Counted from the first letter of the stretch, positions 7,797 to 19,727 are shown. The stretch is DNA of 64,000 nt from Hyphomicrobiales bacterium (GCA_900470445.1 UCAU01000001.1:199-64198); one strand, 5' to 3'. The notes: generated by a model not told the origin, from the letters alone. Numbers and translations are program-made.

Positions 7797-8633
7797 ATGT
7801 TTGACTGGATCACCCGCCCCCGCCGCAAGGGCCATTTCGCCGCGCTCGACCAGGCCGATTTTCCCCCACTGGAACCCGGCACAGTCTGGCTCGTCGGCGC
7901 TGGCCCCGGCGGCCCCGGCCTTGTCTCGCTATTGGGCTATCACGGGCTCGGCCAGGCCGATGTTGTCGTGCATGACGCGCTGGTTTCCGATGCCCTGCTG
8001 GCCATGGCCCCCCGCCGCGCGCAACTGATCTTTGCCGGCAAGCGGGGCGGCAAACCTTCGCCCAAGCAGGCCGACATTTCGCTGCAGCTGATAGACCTGG
8101 CCAAGGCCGGCAAACGCGTGCTGCGCCTCAAGGGCGGCGACCCTTTCATGTTCGGTCGTGGCGGCGAAGAGGCCGGTGCCCTGGCCCGGGCCGGTGTGCC
8201 TTTCCGCATCGTGCCCGGCATTTCCTCGGGCCTGGGCGGGCTGGCCTATGCCGGCATTCCCGTCACCCATCGCGACACCAACCACGCCGTGGTTTTCCTC
8301 ACCGGCCATGATGATACCGGCGCCGTGCCGCAAGGCGTCGATTGGGGCGCCATCGCCAACGCCGCCCCAGTCATCGTCATGTATATGGCGGTCAAGCATC
8401 TGGGCTCCATCGCCGAAAAACTGATCGCCGCCGGCCGCGCCACCGACGACCGGCTGACCATCGTCTCCCACGTCGCCACGCCCCAGCAATCCGCCATCTC
8501 GACCACTCTGGCCGACGCGTCGAGCCTCACGGACGTGCCCACCCCCGCCATCATCGTGCTCGGCCCCGTCGGCGCCTATAGCCAGACGCTGGATTGGTAC
8601 GTGCAAAGCGTCCGGAGCCATGTCTTTGGCTAA
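7797..8633 (+). CDS. cobA: Uroporphyrinogen-III C-methyltransferase CobA (SUMT)
   Basis: Makes precorrin-2 from uroporphyrinogen III with two SAM molecules, the branch point to B12. The protein has 278 residues. It starts with a ~30-residue lead (MFDWITRPRRKGHFAALDQ), then the SAM-binding VWLVGAGPGGPGLVSL, RLKGGDPFMFGRGGEEA and VPGISSGLGG. These are the canonical motifs of the tetrapyrrole methylase family. The ATG at 7797 is closest to the conserved start. The 3' end overlaps cobB by 14 bp. A divergent promoter is shared with cobK. Confidence 0.97.
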   Translation: MFDWITRPRRKGHFAALDQADFPPLEPGTVWLVGAGPGGPGLVSLLGYHGLGQADVVVHDALVSDALLAMAPRRAQLIFAGKRGGKPSPKQADISLQLIDLAKAGKRVLRLKGGDPFMFGRGGEEAGALARAGVPFRIVPGISSGLGGLAYAGIPVTHRDTNHAVVFLTGHDDTGAVPQGVDWGAIANAAPVIVMYMAVKHLGSIAEKLIAAGRATDDRLTIVSHVATPQQSAISTTLADASSLTDVPTPAIIVLGPVGAYSQTLDWYVQSVRSHVFG

Positions 8634-9915
8634 GGGCCTTGTCATTGCGGCGCCGCGCTCGGGCTCGGGCAAGACGCTGGTCACGCTCGGCCTGCTCGCC
8701 GCCTTGCGCCGCCAGGGCATCATCGTCGCGCCCGCCAAAACCGGCCCCGACTATATCGACCCCGCCTTTCTCACCCGCGCCGCTTTGCGCGAGGCGGTCA
8801 ATCTTGATCCCTGGTCGATGAGCCCCGCCCGCCTCAAGCATCTGGCAGCGGTCCAGGCAACGGGTGCCGAATTGTTGCTGGTCGAAGGCGTCATGGGCCT
8901 GTTCGACGCCGCCGCCGATGGCTTTGGCTCCACCGCCGACCTTGCTGAATTACTAGATCTGCCCGTTATCCTCGTGGTCGATGCCGACCGGCAAGGCCAG
9001 TCAGTCGCCCCGCTGGTCGCAGGCTTTGCCAATTGGCGCGCCGGCGTGCGGGTCGCCGGTGTCATCCTCAACCGCGTCGCCTCAATGAAGCATGAGCGCA
9101 TGCTGGTCGAAGCGCTCGCCGCCACCGGCATTCCCTGCCTGGGCGCCATCCCGCGCAATCCGGCCCTGGCCGTGCCCGAACGCCATCTCGGCCTTGTGCT
9201 ACCCGGCGAAGTCACCGCCTTCGAGACCTTCCTCGACACCGCCGCCGAGACAATCGGCGACTATGTCGATCTCGGCCGCCTACGCGCCTTGGCCGCCCCT
9301 TTGCCCGAGGCCACTGAATCCGCGCCGTCGCTGCCGCCATTGGGCCAACGCATCGCCATCGCCCAAGACGCGGCCTTTGCCTTCCTCTATCCCCATCTGC
9401 TCGATGGTTGGCGAGCCATGGGGGCCGAGCTCAGCTTCTTCTCCCCCCTCGCCAACGAGGCTCCCGCCGCTGATTCCGACGCAGTCTTCCTGCCCGGTGG
9501 CTATCCCGAATTGCATGGCGCCACTCTGGCCGCCGCCAACATATTCAAGACCGGCCTCGCCGCCGCGCGAGATCGCAACGCGCTGATCTATGGCGAATGC
9601 GGGGGCTTCATGGTGCTGGGCGACGCGTTGGTGGACAAGGTAGGCCAAAGCCACGCCATGGCCGGCCTCTTGCCCGTCACCACCCGCATCGACCGCCCCA
9701 AGCGCACGCTGGGCTATCGGCGGCTGGTGCATGCCGGGGCGCTGCCTTGGCCGGGGCGCTTGCATGGCCACGAGTTCCACTATTCCTCCGCCAAACAATT
9801 CCGCCTGACGCCGCTCTTTGCCGCCACCGACGCCACTGGCCAGGCGCTGCCGCCCATGGGCGCGGTGATCGGCAGGGTCATGGGGTCTTACGCCCACGTG
9901 ATTGATGCGGCATAA
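8620..9915 (+). CDS. cobB: Cobyrinic (hydrogenobyrinic) acid a,c-diamide synthase CobB
   Basis: Glutamine- and ATP-dependent amidation of the a and c carboxylates. The protein has 431 residues. An N-terminal dethiobiotin-synthetase-like P-loop domain ([39 protein letters not shown]) is followed by a class I glutaminase domain with PGGYPELHG and [11 protein letters not shown] (nucleophile Cys) and a late His in HGHEFHYS. The start at 8620 lies within cobA (14-bp overlap), implying coupled translation. Confidence 0.97.
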   Translation: MSLAKGLVIAAPRSGSGKTLVTLGLLAALRRQGIIVAPAKTGPDYIDPAFLTRAALREAVNLDPWSMSPARLKHLAAVQATGAELLLVEGVMGLFDAAADGFGSTADLAELLDLPVILVVDADRQGQSVAPLVAGFANWRAGVRVAGVILNRVASMKHERMLVEALAATGIPCLGAIPRNPALAVPERHLGLVLPGEVTAFETFLDTAAETIGDYVDLGRLRALAAPLPEATESAPSLPPLGQRIAIAQDAAFAFLYPHLLDGWRAMGAELSFFSPLANEAPAADSDAVFLPGGYPELHGATLAAANIFKTGLAAARDRNALIYGECGGFMVLGDALVDKVGQSHAMAGLLPVTTRIDRPKRTLGYRRLVHAGALPWPGRLHGHEFHYSSAKQFRLTPLFAATDATGQALPPMGAVIGRVMGSYAHVIDAA

Positions 9916-9922
9916 GCCTGTT

Positions 9923-11386
9923 ATGGCCAAGTCATTGATGTTCATGGGCACCGGGTCTGATGTCGGCAAGTCGCTGCTGGTGGCGGGCCTATGCCGCGTG
10001 CTGGCCAATCGCGGCCTGCGCGTCGCCCCGTTCAAGCCGCAGAACATGTCCAACAATGCCGCCGTCACCGCCGATGGCGGCGAAATCGGCCGGGCGCAGG
10101 CGCTGCAGGCCCGCGCCGCGCGGCGTGAACCCATCACGGCGATGAACCCGGTTTTGCTCAAACCGGAGCAGGAAACCGGCTCGCAAGTGGTGGTGCGGGG
10201 GCAGCGGCGGGCGTCCATGTCTGCGCGGGCATATTGGGCGGAGCGGGGCAAGCTGATGCCCGAGGTTTTGTCGGCGTTTCATGAACTCGCCGCCGATTGT
10301 GACTATGTCATCGTCGAAGGCGCCGGCAGTGCCTCAGAGGTCAACCTGCGGGCCAATGACATCGCCAATTTCGGCTTCGCCCAGGCCGCCGCACTGCCCG
10401 TCGTGCTGATTGGGGATATCCATCGTGGGGGGGTGATTGCCTCGATTGTCGGCACTTTCGCGGTGATTGGGGAGGCCGATGCCGGGCTGATCCGGGCTAC
10501 TCTGGTCAATAAATTCCAGGGCGATCCATCGCTGTTCGCGGCGGGTATCGACTTCATCGCCCAGCGAACGGGCGTGCCTTGCTTCGGCCCCGTGCCGTGG
10601 TTTGCCGACGCTGCCAAGCTGCCGGCAGAGGATGTTCTGGCGCTCGAAAGCTATGTTTCCCGGGCTTCCGGCGGCTTTACCATCGCGGTGCCGCGCCTGC
10701 CGCGCATTGCCAATTTCGACGATCTCGACCCGCTCCGTGCCGAGCCCGGCGTCAGTCTTGTGCTGGTTGAGCCCGGCCAACCCCTTCCGCGCAATGCCGA
10801 TCTCGTCATCCTGCCCGGCTCCAAGGCGACGCGGAGCGATCTGGCGGCTTTGCGGGCCAATGGCTGGGATATTGACCTGCTGGCCCATCACCGGGCTGGC
10901 GGCCGCATTCTGGGGATTTGCGGGGGATATCAGATGCTTGGCCGGACCATCGCCGATCCCAGTGGCATCGAGGGCGAGCCCGGTGTCAGTGCGGGGCTTG
11001 GCCTGCTCGATGTTGAAACCAGGCTGGAGCCGGTCAAGCAGTTGCGGGTCGAACAGGCGATCCATACCGCTTCTGGCCAGCCGATCAGCGGCTATCACAT
11101 GCATATGGGCGTCACCGAGGGTGCCGACCGTCAGCGGGCTTTTGCCAGCCTTTCCGGGGCTTTGGAGGGGGCGGTGAGTGCCGATGGGCTGGTGACGGGG
11201 ACCTATCTGCATGGCCTCTTTGCCGCCGATGGCTTCCGCCGGGCCTTTCTGGGCAATGCCGCCAGTCCTGACCTTGGCTATGAGGCCGGGGTCGAGCAGG
11301 CGCTGGATGATCTGGCGCTTCACCTCCAAACCCATCTCGATATCGATGCGCTGCTTGCGCTGGCTGAACCTGTGAGCCTTGCCTGA
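9923..11386 (+). CDS. cobQ: Cobyric acid synthase CobQ
   Basis: Amidates carboxylates b, d, e and g of adenosylcobyrinic acid a,c-diamide. The protein has 487 residues from this start. The N-terminal motif [18 protein letters not shown] and [13 protein letters not shown] are the family P-loop region, and [12 protein letters not shown] and [11 protein letters not shown] follow. The glutaminase half has [23 protein letters not shown] (nucleophile Cys) and GYHMHMG. In-frame alternatives are ATG 9905 and TTG 9902; 9923 matches the usual family N-terminus (MAKSLM). No start has a strong ribosome site, in line with coupling to cobB. Confidence 0.96.
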   Translation: MAKSLMFMGTGSDVGKSLLVAGLCRVLANRGLRVAPFKPQNMSNNAAVTADGGEIGRAQALQARAARREPITAMNPVLLKPEQETGSQVVVRGQRRASMSARAYWAERGKLMPEVLSAFHELAADCDYVIVEGAGSASEVNLRANDIANFGFAQAAALPVVLIGDIHRGGVIASIVGTFAVIGEADAGLIRATLVNKFQGDPSLFAAGIDFIAQRTGVPCFGPVPWFADAAKLPAEDVLALESYVSRASGGFTIAVPRLPRIANFDDLDPLRAEPGVSLVLVEPGQPLPRNADLVILPGSKATRSDLAALRANGWDIDLLAHHRAGGRILGICGGYQMLGRTIADPSGIEGEPGVSAGLGLLDVETRLEPVKQLRVEQAIHTASGQPISGYHMHMGVTEGADRQRAFASLSGALEGAVSADGLVTGTYLHGLFAADGFRRAFLGNAASPDLGYEAGVEQALDDLALHLQTHLDIDALLALAEPVSLA

Positions 11387-12351
11387 TGTCTTTCCTGATC
11401 CCGCCCTTGGCCCTGCTGCTCGAACGTTTTGTGGGCTATCCGCAGCTTTTGACCGCCCGGATCGGGCATCCCGTCATGTGGTTCGGCTGGCTGATTGCCT
11501 ATATGGAACAGCGCACTAACACGGCCGGCCGGACGGCGTCGCAGCGTAAACTGGCGGGGATTGTGTCGCTGGCTCTGTTGCTGCTGGTGGCGCTGGCGGC
11601 GGCATTGTTGGTGCAGCAGATCACGCGATCCATTCCGCTGGGCTGGCTGATTGAGATGCTGCTGGCGACACCGTTTCTGGCGCAGAAGGAACTGGGTCGG
11701 GCGGTCGAGGCGGTGGCGGATGCGCTGGGGGTTTCGCTGGCGGCGGGGCGCGAGGCGGTCAGTCACATCGTCGGGCGCGATCCGCAAGCCCTTGATGAGG
11801 CTGGTGTTTCTCGCGCCGCGATTGAGACCTTGGCCGAAAGCACTTCGGATGGGGTGGTGGCGCCGTGGTTCTGGCTGGTGCTGCTCGGGCTGCCCGGCAT
11901 CGTGCTCTACAAGGCGATCAACACGGCCGATTCCATGATCGGGCATCTCAATGAGCGCTATCGGGATTATGGCTGGGCGGCGGCGCGGCTGGATGATGTG
12001 GTGAACTTTATCCCCGCCCGGCTGTCGGCGGTTTTGGTGACCGTTGCGTGTTTTTTTATCCCCGATGCGAGCCCCTCCAAGGCCTGGGGTGCCGCGATGC
12101 GAGATGCGCGGGGGCATAAGTCGCCGAACTCGGGATGGCCGGAGGCCGCTTTTGCCGGGGCGCTGGGATTTTCGCTCGGTGGCCCAAGGCATTACGATGG
12201 CGAGCTGGTCGACCTGCCGACGATGGGTAACGGGGATAGACGGCTCGGCCGCTATCACATTACCCGCGCGCTCACGTTGTACACTACGGTGCTCAATGTG
12301 CTGCTTGGCGTGAGCGGACTGTTAGCATTGACGATAGCATTAGGCGCCTAA
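11386..12351 (+). CDS. cobD: Adenosylcobinamide-phosphate synthase CobD (CbiB)
   Basis: Inner-membrane protein of 321 residues that attaches the aminopropanol(-phosphate) arm to adenosylcobyric acid. There are four to five hydrophobic spans, and conserved segments include RIGHPVMWFGWLI, the SHIVGRDPQALDEAGVSRAAIETLAESTSDG region, NTADSMIGHLNERY and NSGWPEAAFAGALG with SLGGPRHYDG near the end. The start shares one base with the cobQ stop (TGATG), so the two are coupled. It is the last gene of the + strand cobABQD run and is followed by a family A repeat unit. Confidence 0.96.
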   Translation: MSFLIPPLALLLERFVGYPQLLTARIGHPVMWFGWLIAYMEQRTNTAGRTASQRKLAGIVSLALLLLVALAAALLVQQITRSIPLGWLIEMLLATPFLAQKELGRAVEAVADALGVSLAAGREAVSHIVGRDPQALDEAGVSRAAIETLAESTSDGVVAPWFWLVLLGLPGIVLYKAINTADSMIGHLNERYRDYGWAAARLDDVVNFIPARLSAVLVTVACFFIPDASPSKAWGAAMRDARGHKSPNSGWPEAAFAGALGFSLGGPRHYDGELVDLPTMGNGDRRLGRYHITRALTLYTTVLNVLLGVSGLLALTIALGA

Positions 12352-12409
12352 GGGGCACGCGGATTCATTTCGCTATCCCCCGAGTCACGACAGCCTTTTC
12401 TGGCTCCCA

Positions 12410-12450
12410 CCACCCCACCCTCGTTCCCTCCCCATCGAGGGGAGGGAGGC
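12410..12450. repeat. Family A palindromic repeat, single L unit
   Basis: Sequence starting CCCACCACCCCACCCTCG and ending in the stem CCTCCCCATCGAGGGGAGG. It matches the left arm of the cobN element in layout (C-rich lead, then CCCTCC-loop-GGAGGG stem). It sits between the convergent cobD and cobU stops, where the stem may also serve as a terminator. Confidence 0.8.
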
Positions 12451-12483
12451 GCTAGCACAGCGTCCTCGGCTGGGCAGTGGATT

Positions 12484-13038
12484 CTAGGCCTCGTGAATAT
12501 GCGTCGGGGTCTGTTCCGGCGGTTCGCCCTTGAGGGTCATGGGCAGGCCCGCGACCACGAAATAGACGTCGTCGCAGATTTCGGCGAGGCGTTGATGGGC
12601 GGCGCCAGCCAAGTCGCGGAAAGTGCGGGCCATGGCATTGTCGGGCACGATGCCCAGCCCCACTTCGTTGCTGACCAGGATGACCTTAGCCCTTTTGAGC
12701 TGGATCAGCGTAGCGCCCAATTCGCTGACGGCGCTCGAGACATCTTCATTGGCGAGCAGCAGATTGGTGATCCATAGGGTCAGGCAATCGACCAGAATCA
12801 CATCATGGTCCTTGGAGGCCCGGATCAGGGCGTCGGGCAGCTTGAGCGGTTCTTCGATCGTGGCAAAGCGCTCGCCGCGCACGGCCTTGTGACTGGCGAC
12901 GCGGTCGCGCATTTCTCCGTCCAGCGCTTCGGCTGTCGCCAGGTAGGCGGGCTTGACCCCGCCATGCAGCGCCAGCCGCTCGGCAAAGCCGGTTTTGCCC
13001 GAGCGCGCGCCGCCCAGCACCAATACATGTCGTGTCAT
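12484..13038 (-). CDS. cobU: Bifunctional adenosylcobinamide kinase / adenosylcobinamide-phosphate guanylyltransferase
   Basis: Phosphorylates adenosylcobinamide and then forms the GDP adduct in the nucleotide-loop pathway (called CobP in Pseudomonas denitrificans nomenclature). The protein has 184 residues. The P-loop VLGGARSGKTGFAERLA lies at the N-terminus. YLATAEALDGEMRDRVASHK contains the nucleotide-accepting region. LVDCLTLWITNLL and VSNEVGLGIVPDNAMARTFRD are diagnostic. The ATG at 13038 follows an AGGAG-type site. The gene converges on cobD and completes the cob set in this window. Confidence 0.96.
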   Translation of the reverse strand: MTRHVLVLGGARSGKTGFAERLALHGGVKPAYLATAEALDGEMRDRVASHKAVRGERFATIEEPLKLPDALIRASKDHDVILVDCLTLWITNLLLANEDVSSAVSELGATLIQLKRAKVILVSNEVGLGIVPDNAMARTFRDLAGAAHQRLAEICDDVYFVVAGLPMTLKGEPPEQTPTHIHEA

Positions 13039-13256
13039 TTCGGCTCCTCTTCGTGCCGTCCGCCCACCCCGTTCAGAATCACAAAGCCTCAGCGGCGATG
13101 GGGTTGCGCCATTGCTGCAATCAGGCCATGCCAGCACTGCATTCTGGCACCAGCTTTTTGTGCCTTATTCTACTTTCGTCTTAGCATCTTTCGCATTATG
13201 GTCCGCGCCGAAACCAGCCCCTACAATCAATCACCCTAGTCCACGGAGTCGATTGC

Positions 13257-14195
13257 GTGCCCAGATATTATCTTGGCGTTGATGGCGGCGGCACCAATTG
13301 CCGCGTGCGTCTGGCCGACGAGAATCTCAAGACGCTCGCCGAAGTCAAGAACGGCCGCTCCAACTTGCAGATCGACGACGGTGAACCGGCCTATAAAGCC
13401 ATTAGCGACGGCACCCGTGACGTCTTCAAGGCCGCCGGCGTGGATTTCTCTGAAACCGCCAACACCTATGCCTGTTTCGGCATGGCCGGCGGGCGCATGG
13501 ATACGGCCCGCGCCGAATTCCGCGCCCGGCCCTGGCCCTTTGCCGATGTCAAAGTCTATGACGATATCGATATCGCCCATGCCGGTGCGCTGGGTGGCGG
13601 CGAGGGCGGGGTGATCATCGTCGGCACCGGCTCGGCAGCGCTCGCCATTGTCGATGGGCAGCGCTTTCAATCGGGCGGCTGGGGTTTCCCCATTGGCGAT
13701 CAGATGTCTGGCGCCATTCTGGGCCGGGAACTGGTGCGCTATGCCGTCGAGGCCGAGGATGGTCTGGTCGAGGCTTCGCCGTTGACCAGGGCCGTGATCG
13801 CCCGGCTGGGCGGCAATAACCAGGCCGTGATGACCTGGGCCTTTGCCACCGAAATGAATCTCAGGATCATCAGCGCCGATGGCACCGAAGGGTGCGACGA
13901 CGCCTTGATCGGCCGCGCGCCGGCCGAATTCGGCAAGCTGATGCCGCTGTTCATCGATTATCTCGAGCAGGGCGATCCGGTGGCCCAGAAAATGCTCGAT
14001 ATCGAATTGGGCTATATCGATACCTATGTGCGCTGGTTCCAGGCGCGCAATGCCAAGGTGATGGCCATTGTCGGCGGCTTTGGCGAACGCCTGTTCCCCA
14101 TTCTCAAGCAACGCTATGGCGATTTCGTCGCCCTGCCAAAATTCGAGCCGCTCAATGGCGCGGTGATCCTCGCACGCCAGAACTTTCCTGCCTAA
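13257..14195 (+). CDS. BadF/BadG/BcrA/BcrD-type ATPase, probable sugar (N-acetylglucosamine/glucose-type) kinase
   Basis: An ASKHA-fold kinase of 312 residues. The phosphate-1 motif GVDGGGTNCRVRLAD lies at residues 6-20. A phosphate-2 type GTGSAALAIVDG follows, with the characteristic GGWGFPIGDQMSGAILGRE segment (GxGxxxGDxGSG-like) and a late adenosine motif AIVGGFGERL. This is the N-acetylglucosamine/glucosamine kinase branch rather than ROK or Glk. It starts with GTG and lies 27 bp upstream of zwf, the place where glucokinase often sits in alphaproteobacterial ED clusters. It may therefore feed glucose-6-phosphate or a hexosamine phosphate into the pathway. The substrate is an inference. 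Confidence 0.85.
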   Translation: MPRYYLGVDGGGTNCRVRLADENLKTLAEVKNGRSNLQIDDGEPAYKAISDGTRDVFKAAGVDFSETANTYACFGMAGGRMDTARAEFRARPWPFADVKVYDDIDIAHAGALGGGEGGVIIVGTGSAALAIVDGQRFQSGGWGFPIGDQMSGAILGRELVRYAVEAEDGLVEASPLTRAVIARLGGNNQAVMTWAFATEMNLRIISADGTEGCDDALIGRAPAEFGKLMPLFIDYLEQGDPVAQKMLDIELGYIDTYVRWFQARNAKVMAIVGGFGERLFPILKQRYGDFVALPKFEPLNGAVILARQNFPA

Positions 14196-14222
14196 CGACG
14201 CGTCAAACCAAGGACTTGCCAA

Positions 14223-15704
<1,482 letters not shown>

Positions 15705-15718
15705 GGCTTAGGCTCTTG

Positions 15719-15850
15719 CCCTCCCTCCCCCTTGAGGGGAGGGTAGCAGCGCTGGGCCCTTTGGGCCCTAAGCAAAGCTGGGGAGGGGGTGGTTCGGTGA
15801 TGCCCGATGGACCCCCACCCTCATTCCCTCCCCTCAAGGGTGAGGGAGGC
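15719..15850. repeat. Family A repeat pair (R unit then L unit) between zwf and pgl
   Basis: Two inverted units with the stems CCCTCCCCCTTGAGGGGAGGG (left, near 15725-15743) and CCCTCCCCTCAAGGG (right), separated by GC-rich sequence including GGGCCCTTTGGGCCC. The G-rich and C-rich tails (GGGGAGGGGGTGG and ACCCCCACCC) face each other. The units are the same as those bounding the cobN DUF559 element but in the opposite arrangement and with no gene between them. Confidence 0.85.
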
Positions 15851-15879
15851 GAAAGAGCCACCGGCTCAGAGGAATTGAT

Positions 15880-16575
15880 ATGACCATCGAGCGCCGTACC
15901 TTTGCTGACAAGCCGACCCTGGCCAAGGAATTGGCCGAGGCGGTGGCAGATCGCATTCGCACGGCGATTGCCGAGCGGGGCGTGGCGGCGATTGCGGTGA
16001 GCGGGGGCTCCACCCCCGCCCGGTTTTTCCAGGCTTTGGGCAAAACCAAGGATATCGACTGGACCAAGGTGGTCGTCACCCTGGTCGACGAGCGCTGGGT
16101 CGATGAGACCAGCGACCGCTCCAACGCCCTGCTGGTCAACGAAAAGATGCTGCAGGGCCCGGCAGCGGTGGCGCGCTTCTTCCCGCTCTATTCGGGCGGC
16201 GACGAACCCGGCGCGACCGAAGTGGCCAAGACCAATGCGCTGCTGGCCGATCTGCCCGAGCAATTTGCCGCCGTCGTGCTGGGCATGGGCGGGGACGGGC
16301 ATACCGCATCGTTCTTCCCCGGCGGCGATACGCTCAGCGAGGCGCTGAACTCGGCCGGCCCGGCCATCGCCATCCACGCGCCGGGCGCGGGCGAGCCGCG
16401 CATCACCTTTACCCTACCGCGTCTCCTCCACACGGATGGGCTATACCTTCACATCGAAGGGGAGGAAAAGGCCGTCGTTCTCGACGCGGCTCTGGGAGAT
16501 GGTCCCGTTGAGGACCTCCCCATCCGTGCCGTATTGCGCTCCGGCAAGCCTGTAACTGTCTACTGGTGCCCATAG
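15880..16575 (+). CDS. pgl: 6-phosphogluconolactonase
   Basis: Hydrolyses 6-phosphogluconolactone to 6-phosphogluconate. The protein has 231 residues. Signature segments are AIAVSGGSTPARFFQAL (substrate phosphate loop), VTLVDERWVDETSDRSN and VLGMGGDGHTASFFPGG with the catalytic His, followed by RITFTLPRLL. Length is normal for the DevB/Pgl family. It lies between zwf and edd on the same strand; the repeat pair upstream separates it from zwf. Confidence 0.97.
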   Translation: MTIERRTFADKPTLAKELAEAVADRIRTAIAERGVAAIAVSGGSTPARFFQALGKTKDIDWTKVVVTLVDERWVDETSDRSNALLVNEKMLQGPAAVARFFPLYSGGDEPGATEVAKTNALLADLPEQFAAVVLGMGGDGHTASFFPGGDTLSEALNSAGPAIAIHAPGAGEPRITFTLPRLLHTDGLYLHIEGEEKAVVLDAALGDGPVEDLPIRAVLRSGKPVTVYWCP

Positions 16576-16644
16576 TCCCCTCGGCGGTCCCCAATCGACT
16601 GCCTTGGCCACTACGCGGCTCCGCAGCAGCGTTCTCTTTTCGGA

Positions 16645-16664
16645 ACAAGTGACCCCTCACTTGT
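16645..16664. promoter_or_regulatory. Inverted repeat in the edd leader
   Basis: Perfect 8-bp arms ACAAGTGA and TCACTTGT separated by CCCC, 38 bp upstream of the edd ATG. It could be an operator for a sugar-acid regulator or a short RNA hairpin. No T-run follows, so it is not a simple terminator. It does not resemble the gammaproteobacterial HexR site. Confidence 0.5.
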
Positions 16665-16701
16665 CCGCGCGAGGACGCGACAACTGAGTTAGGAGCTCAC
16701 T

Positions 16702-18516
16702 ATGTCCGTTCGCCAAGCCATCCAGGATGTGACCGACCGCATCGCCGCGCGCAGTCGCGATAGCCGCAAGGATTATCTCAACCGGCTCGACGCGGCCCGC
16801 GAGGCGGGCGTTTACCGCTCGACCCTCTCCTGCGGCAATCTCGCCCATGGCTTTGCCGCCTGCACCCCTTCGGAAAAGGCGGCTTTGGCGGGCAACAAGA
16901 CGCTGAACCTGGGCATTATCACCAGCTATAACGACATGCTGAGCGCCCACCAGCCCTATCAATTTTATCCCGAAATCATCAAGCAGGCGGCCCGCGAGAT
17001 GGGCGCCACGGCCCAGGTTGCCGGCGGCGTGCCGGCGATGTGCGATGGCGTGACGCAGGGCCAGCCGGGCATGGATCTGAGTCTGTTCAGCCGCGACGTG
17101 ATCGCCATGTCGACGGCCATTTCGCTCAGCCACAATATGTTCGATGCGGCGGTGTATCTGGGGATTTGCGACAAGATCGTGCCGGGCCTGTTGATCGGGG
17201 CGTTGACCTTTGGGCATTTGCCGGCGGTTTTCGTGCCCGCCGGGCCGATGCCTTCGGGCCTACCCAATGACGAAAAGAGCAAGGTCCGCCAGCTCTATAT
17301 GGAGGGCAAGGTCGGCCGCGCCGAACTGCTCGAAGCCGAGAGCAAGTCCTACCACTCGGCGGGGACCTGCACCTTCTACGGCACGGCCAATTCCAACCAG
17401 ATGCTGATGGAAATCATGGGCCTGCACCTGCCGGGCGCCAGCTTCGTCAATCCGGGCACCCCGCTGCGCGATGCCTTGACCAAGGAAGCCACGGTGCGGG
17501 CGCTGTCGCTGAGCGCGCAGGGCAATGATTATACCCCGGCCGGGCACGTCATCGACGAAAAGGCCATCGTCAACGGGCTGGTGGGCCTGCACGCCACGGG
17601 CGGCTCGACCAACCACACCATGCACCTGATCGCCATTGCGGCGGCGGCGGGCCTGCATGTGACCTGGGATGATATGAGCGATCTCTCGGACGCGACGCCG
17701 CTGCTGGCCCGCGTCTATCCCAATGGCGTGGCCGATGTGAACCATTTCCACGCGGCGGGCGGCATGGGCTTTTTGATCCAGGAATTGCTCGAAAGCGGGC
17801 ATTTGCACGAAGACGTCAAGACCGTCTGGGGCAATGGGCTGTCCAATTATACCGTGGAAGCCAAGCTGATCGAGGACAAGCTGACCTTTGAAGCGGCGCC
17901 GAAGGAATCGGCGCTGCCCAAGGTTTTGACCTCGACCAAGACGCCATTCCAGGAGACTGGGGGCCTGAAGCTGCTGAGTGGCAATCTTGGGCGTTCGGTC
18001 ATCAAGGTCTCGGCCGTCAAGCCCGAGCATCGCGTGATCGAAGCGCCGGCCCGGGTGTTCCATGGCCAGGATGGGCTGCTGGCCGCGTTCAAGGCCGGCG
18101 AGCTGACCGGCGATGTGATTGCCGTGGTGCGGTTCTCTGGCCCCAGGGCGCTGGGCATGCCCGAATTGCACAAGCTGACGCCCCCGCTGGGCGTGTTGCA
18201 GGATCGTGGGTTCAAGGTGGCGCTGCTGACCGATGGACGCATGTCGGGTGCCTCGGGCAAGGTGCCCGCGGCGATCCACATGACGCCGGAAGCCGTCGAT
18301 GGCGGGCCGATCAGCAAGATCCGCGATGGCGACATGATCCGGCTCGACGCCAATGAAGGCACGCTGACCTTCCTGGGCGATGAGAAGGAATTCTTCGCCC
18401 GCACGCCGGCCACCGAGGATTTGCGGCCCCAGCATTTCGGCATGGGTCGCGAACTGTTTGCCGGATTCCGCAGCCTGGTCGGCGTCGCCGATCGCGGGGC
18501 GAGTGTGTTTCAATAG
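16702..18516 (+). CDS. edd: Phosphogluconate dehydratase
   Basis: Fe-S dehydratase of the IlvD/Edd family that converts 6-phosphogluconate to KDPG. The protein has 604 residues, the usual Edd length. Family signatures include [23 protein letters not shown] (cluster Cys), [15 protein letters not shown] (cluster Cys), [30 protein letters not shown] and the C-terminal [26 protein letters not shown] ribosome site precedes the ATG. The KDPG aldolase gene (eda) is not in this window. The 3' end overlaps the convergent HTH-citrate synthase by 7 bp. Confidence 0.97.
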   Translation: MSVRQAIQDVTDRIAARSRDSRKDYLNRLDAAREAGVYRSTLSCGNLAHGFAACTPSEKAALAGNKTLNLGIITSYNDMLSAHQPYQFYPEIIKQAAREMGATAQVAGGVPAMCDGVTQGQPGMDLSLFSRDVIAMSTAISLSHNMFDAAVYLGICDKIVPGLLIGALTFGHLPAVFVPAGPMPSGLPNDEKSKVRQLYMEGKVGRAELLEAESKSYHSAGTCTFYGTANSNQMLMEIMGLHLPGASFVNPGTPLRDALTKEATVRALSLSAQGNDYTPAGHVIDEKAIVNGLVGLHATGGSTNHTMHLIAIAAAAGLHVTWDDMSDLSDATPLLARVYPNGVADVNHFHAAGGMGFLIQELLESGHLHEDVKTVWGNGLSNYTVEAKLIEDKLTFEAAPKESALPKVLTSTKTPFQETGGLKLLSGNLGRSVIKVSAVKPEHRVIEAPARVFHGQDGLLAAFKAGELTGDVIAVVRFSGPRALGMPELHKLTPPLGVLQDRGFKVALLTDGRMSGASGKVPAAIHMTPEAVDGGPISKIRDGDMIRLDANEGTLTFLGDEKEFFARTPATEDLRPQHFGMGRELFAGFRSLVGVADRGASVFQ

Positions 18517-19643
18517 GCCGGAGGCGGCCCGACATAACGTGCGCGGGGCCGGATCAATGATCCGGTCTCGATCTGCTCGAGCGCATGGGCGAGCCAGCCC
18601 ACCGAGCGGGCCAGCGTGAAGAGGATCAAGGGCGCCGCCGGCGGCAGGCTGAAGGCGGCGGCCATGGCCGAAAGCGCGAAATCGATATTGGGCTTTTCAC
18701 CCACCAGGGCCTCGCCGATTGTCGCGAGGTCGCGATAGAGCGGTGGCGCTTCGAAGTGAGCCAGCAATTCGGCTGCCCGGACATCCCCATGGGGATAGAG
18801 CCGGTGGCCAAAACAGGGCAGGGCGCGGCCCTGTCGTAGGCTGAGGTGCACCGCTTGCTCCGGCCCGAGCCGTTCGGCCGCGTCCACCAGTTCATCCATT
18901 GCTGCCGCCGCGCCGCCATGCAGTGGGCCGCTGAGCGTGCAGAGGCCCGATAGCACTGCGGCCGAGAGGGGAGCGCCGGTCGATACGGTGATCCGCGCGC
19001 AAAAGGTCGAGGTGTTGAGTTCGTGCTCGGCCAGGAGCACCAGGGCGCGCCGGATGATGTCGGCGGCTTCGGGGCGATGCCAGTGGCGGGCGAGGCGCTC
19101 ATGGGCGGTTAGCTCGGTCGCCGTCGAACCTGCCAGCGCCCGCGACACCGCGCCCATTACGCGGGCCGCGTCGGCATGGAGGACGGCACTGCCACGCCCC
19201 AGTGTGGGCATATCGCTGGCGGCGAGGCGCCCGAGCACGGTGAAGGCTTGGGGCAGCCCCGCCGTTTCTTCGCCCGGCATGATGGGAAAGCGCGGCCGCT
19301 TGCCGCCCCAGAGCAGGCCGGCCACGGCTTCCAGATCGGCCGTGCGCGACAGGACCGCCGCATCCTCGCCGCGATAATAGAGCCGCCCATCCTGCACGGT
19401 CGAAATCGTCGTCGGCAGCACCGGATCGCCCCAGGCAATGGACTGCGCCGCCACGGTCTCGGCCCTGCGACGGCCATGCTGGCGGCTGGCGAGCCGGTCG
19501 ATATCCTCGGTGCTGTAAAGACTGCGGCGCGGATCGGTGGCGTCAGGTTTGGCCGCGATACGGCCGCGGCTGACATTGGCGTACAGCGTCTGCGGCTTGG
19601 TGCCCAGACGCTGCAAGGCCTGCTCTGCCGTGATCCAGCCCAT
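18510..19643 (-). CDS. Citrate synthase family protein with N-terminal MerR/excisionase-like DNA-binding domain
   Basis: A 377-residue fusion. Residues ~1-55 are a winged HTH of the MerR/HTH_17 type ([27 protein letters not shown], then [14 protein letters not shown]). The rest is a citrate-synthase fold with all three catalytic positions: His in SGPLHGGAA, His in [11 protein letters not shown] and Asp in KPNIDFAL. It ends [22 protein letters not shown], a family C-terminus. It is transcribed away from a second citrate synthase, and a perfect 22-bp palindrome lies 24 bp before its ATG. It may be an enzyme that also represses its own region, sensing oxaloacetate or acyl-CoA. The regulatory role is an inference; the domain fusion is seen. 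Confidence 0.9.
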   Translation of the reverse strand: MGWITAEQALQRLGTKPQTLYANVSRGRIAAKPDATDPRRSLYSTEDIDRLASRQHGRRRAETVAAQSIAWGDPVLPTTISTVQDGRLYYRGEDAAVLSRTADLEAVAGLLWGGKRPRFPIMPGEETAGLPQAFTVLGRLAASDMPTLGRGSAVLHADAARVMGAVSRALAGSTATELTAHERLARHWHRPEAADIIRRALVLLAEHELNTSTFCARITVSTGAPLSAAVLSGLCTLSGPLHGGAAAAMDELVDAAERLGPEQAVHLSLRQGRALPCFGHRLYPHGDVRAAELLAHFEAPPLYRDLATIGEALVGEKPNIDFALSAMAAAFSLPPAAPLILFTLARSVGWLAHALEQIETGSLIRPRARYVGPPPAY

Positions 19644-19667
19644 GGAACCTCACATTGATCAGTAGCA

Positions 19668-19689
19668 TCAAGATTGACGTCAATCTTGA
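19668..19689. promoter_or_regulatory. Perfect 22-bp palindrome between the divergent citrate-synthase genes
   Basis: The half-site TCAAGATTGAC is followed immediately by its exact reverse complement GTCAATCTTGA. It lies 24 bp from the start of the HTH-citrate synthase and 38 bp from the start of the second citrate synthase, the expected place for an operator serving both promoters. MerR-type proteins bind palindromes of about this length. Binding by the adjacent fusion protein is inferred. Confidence 0.8.
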
Positions 19690-19727
19690 GCAAGCCCATT
19701 TACCCCATGAAGCAGAGGAGAGACAAG

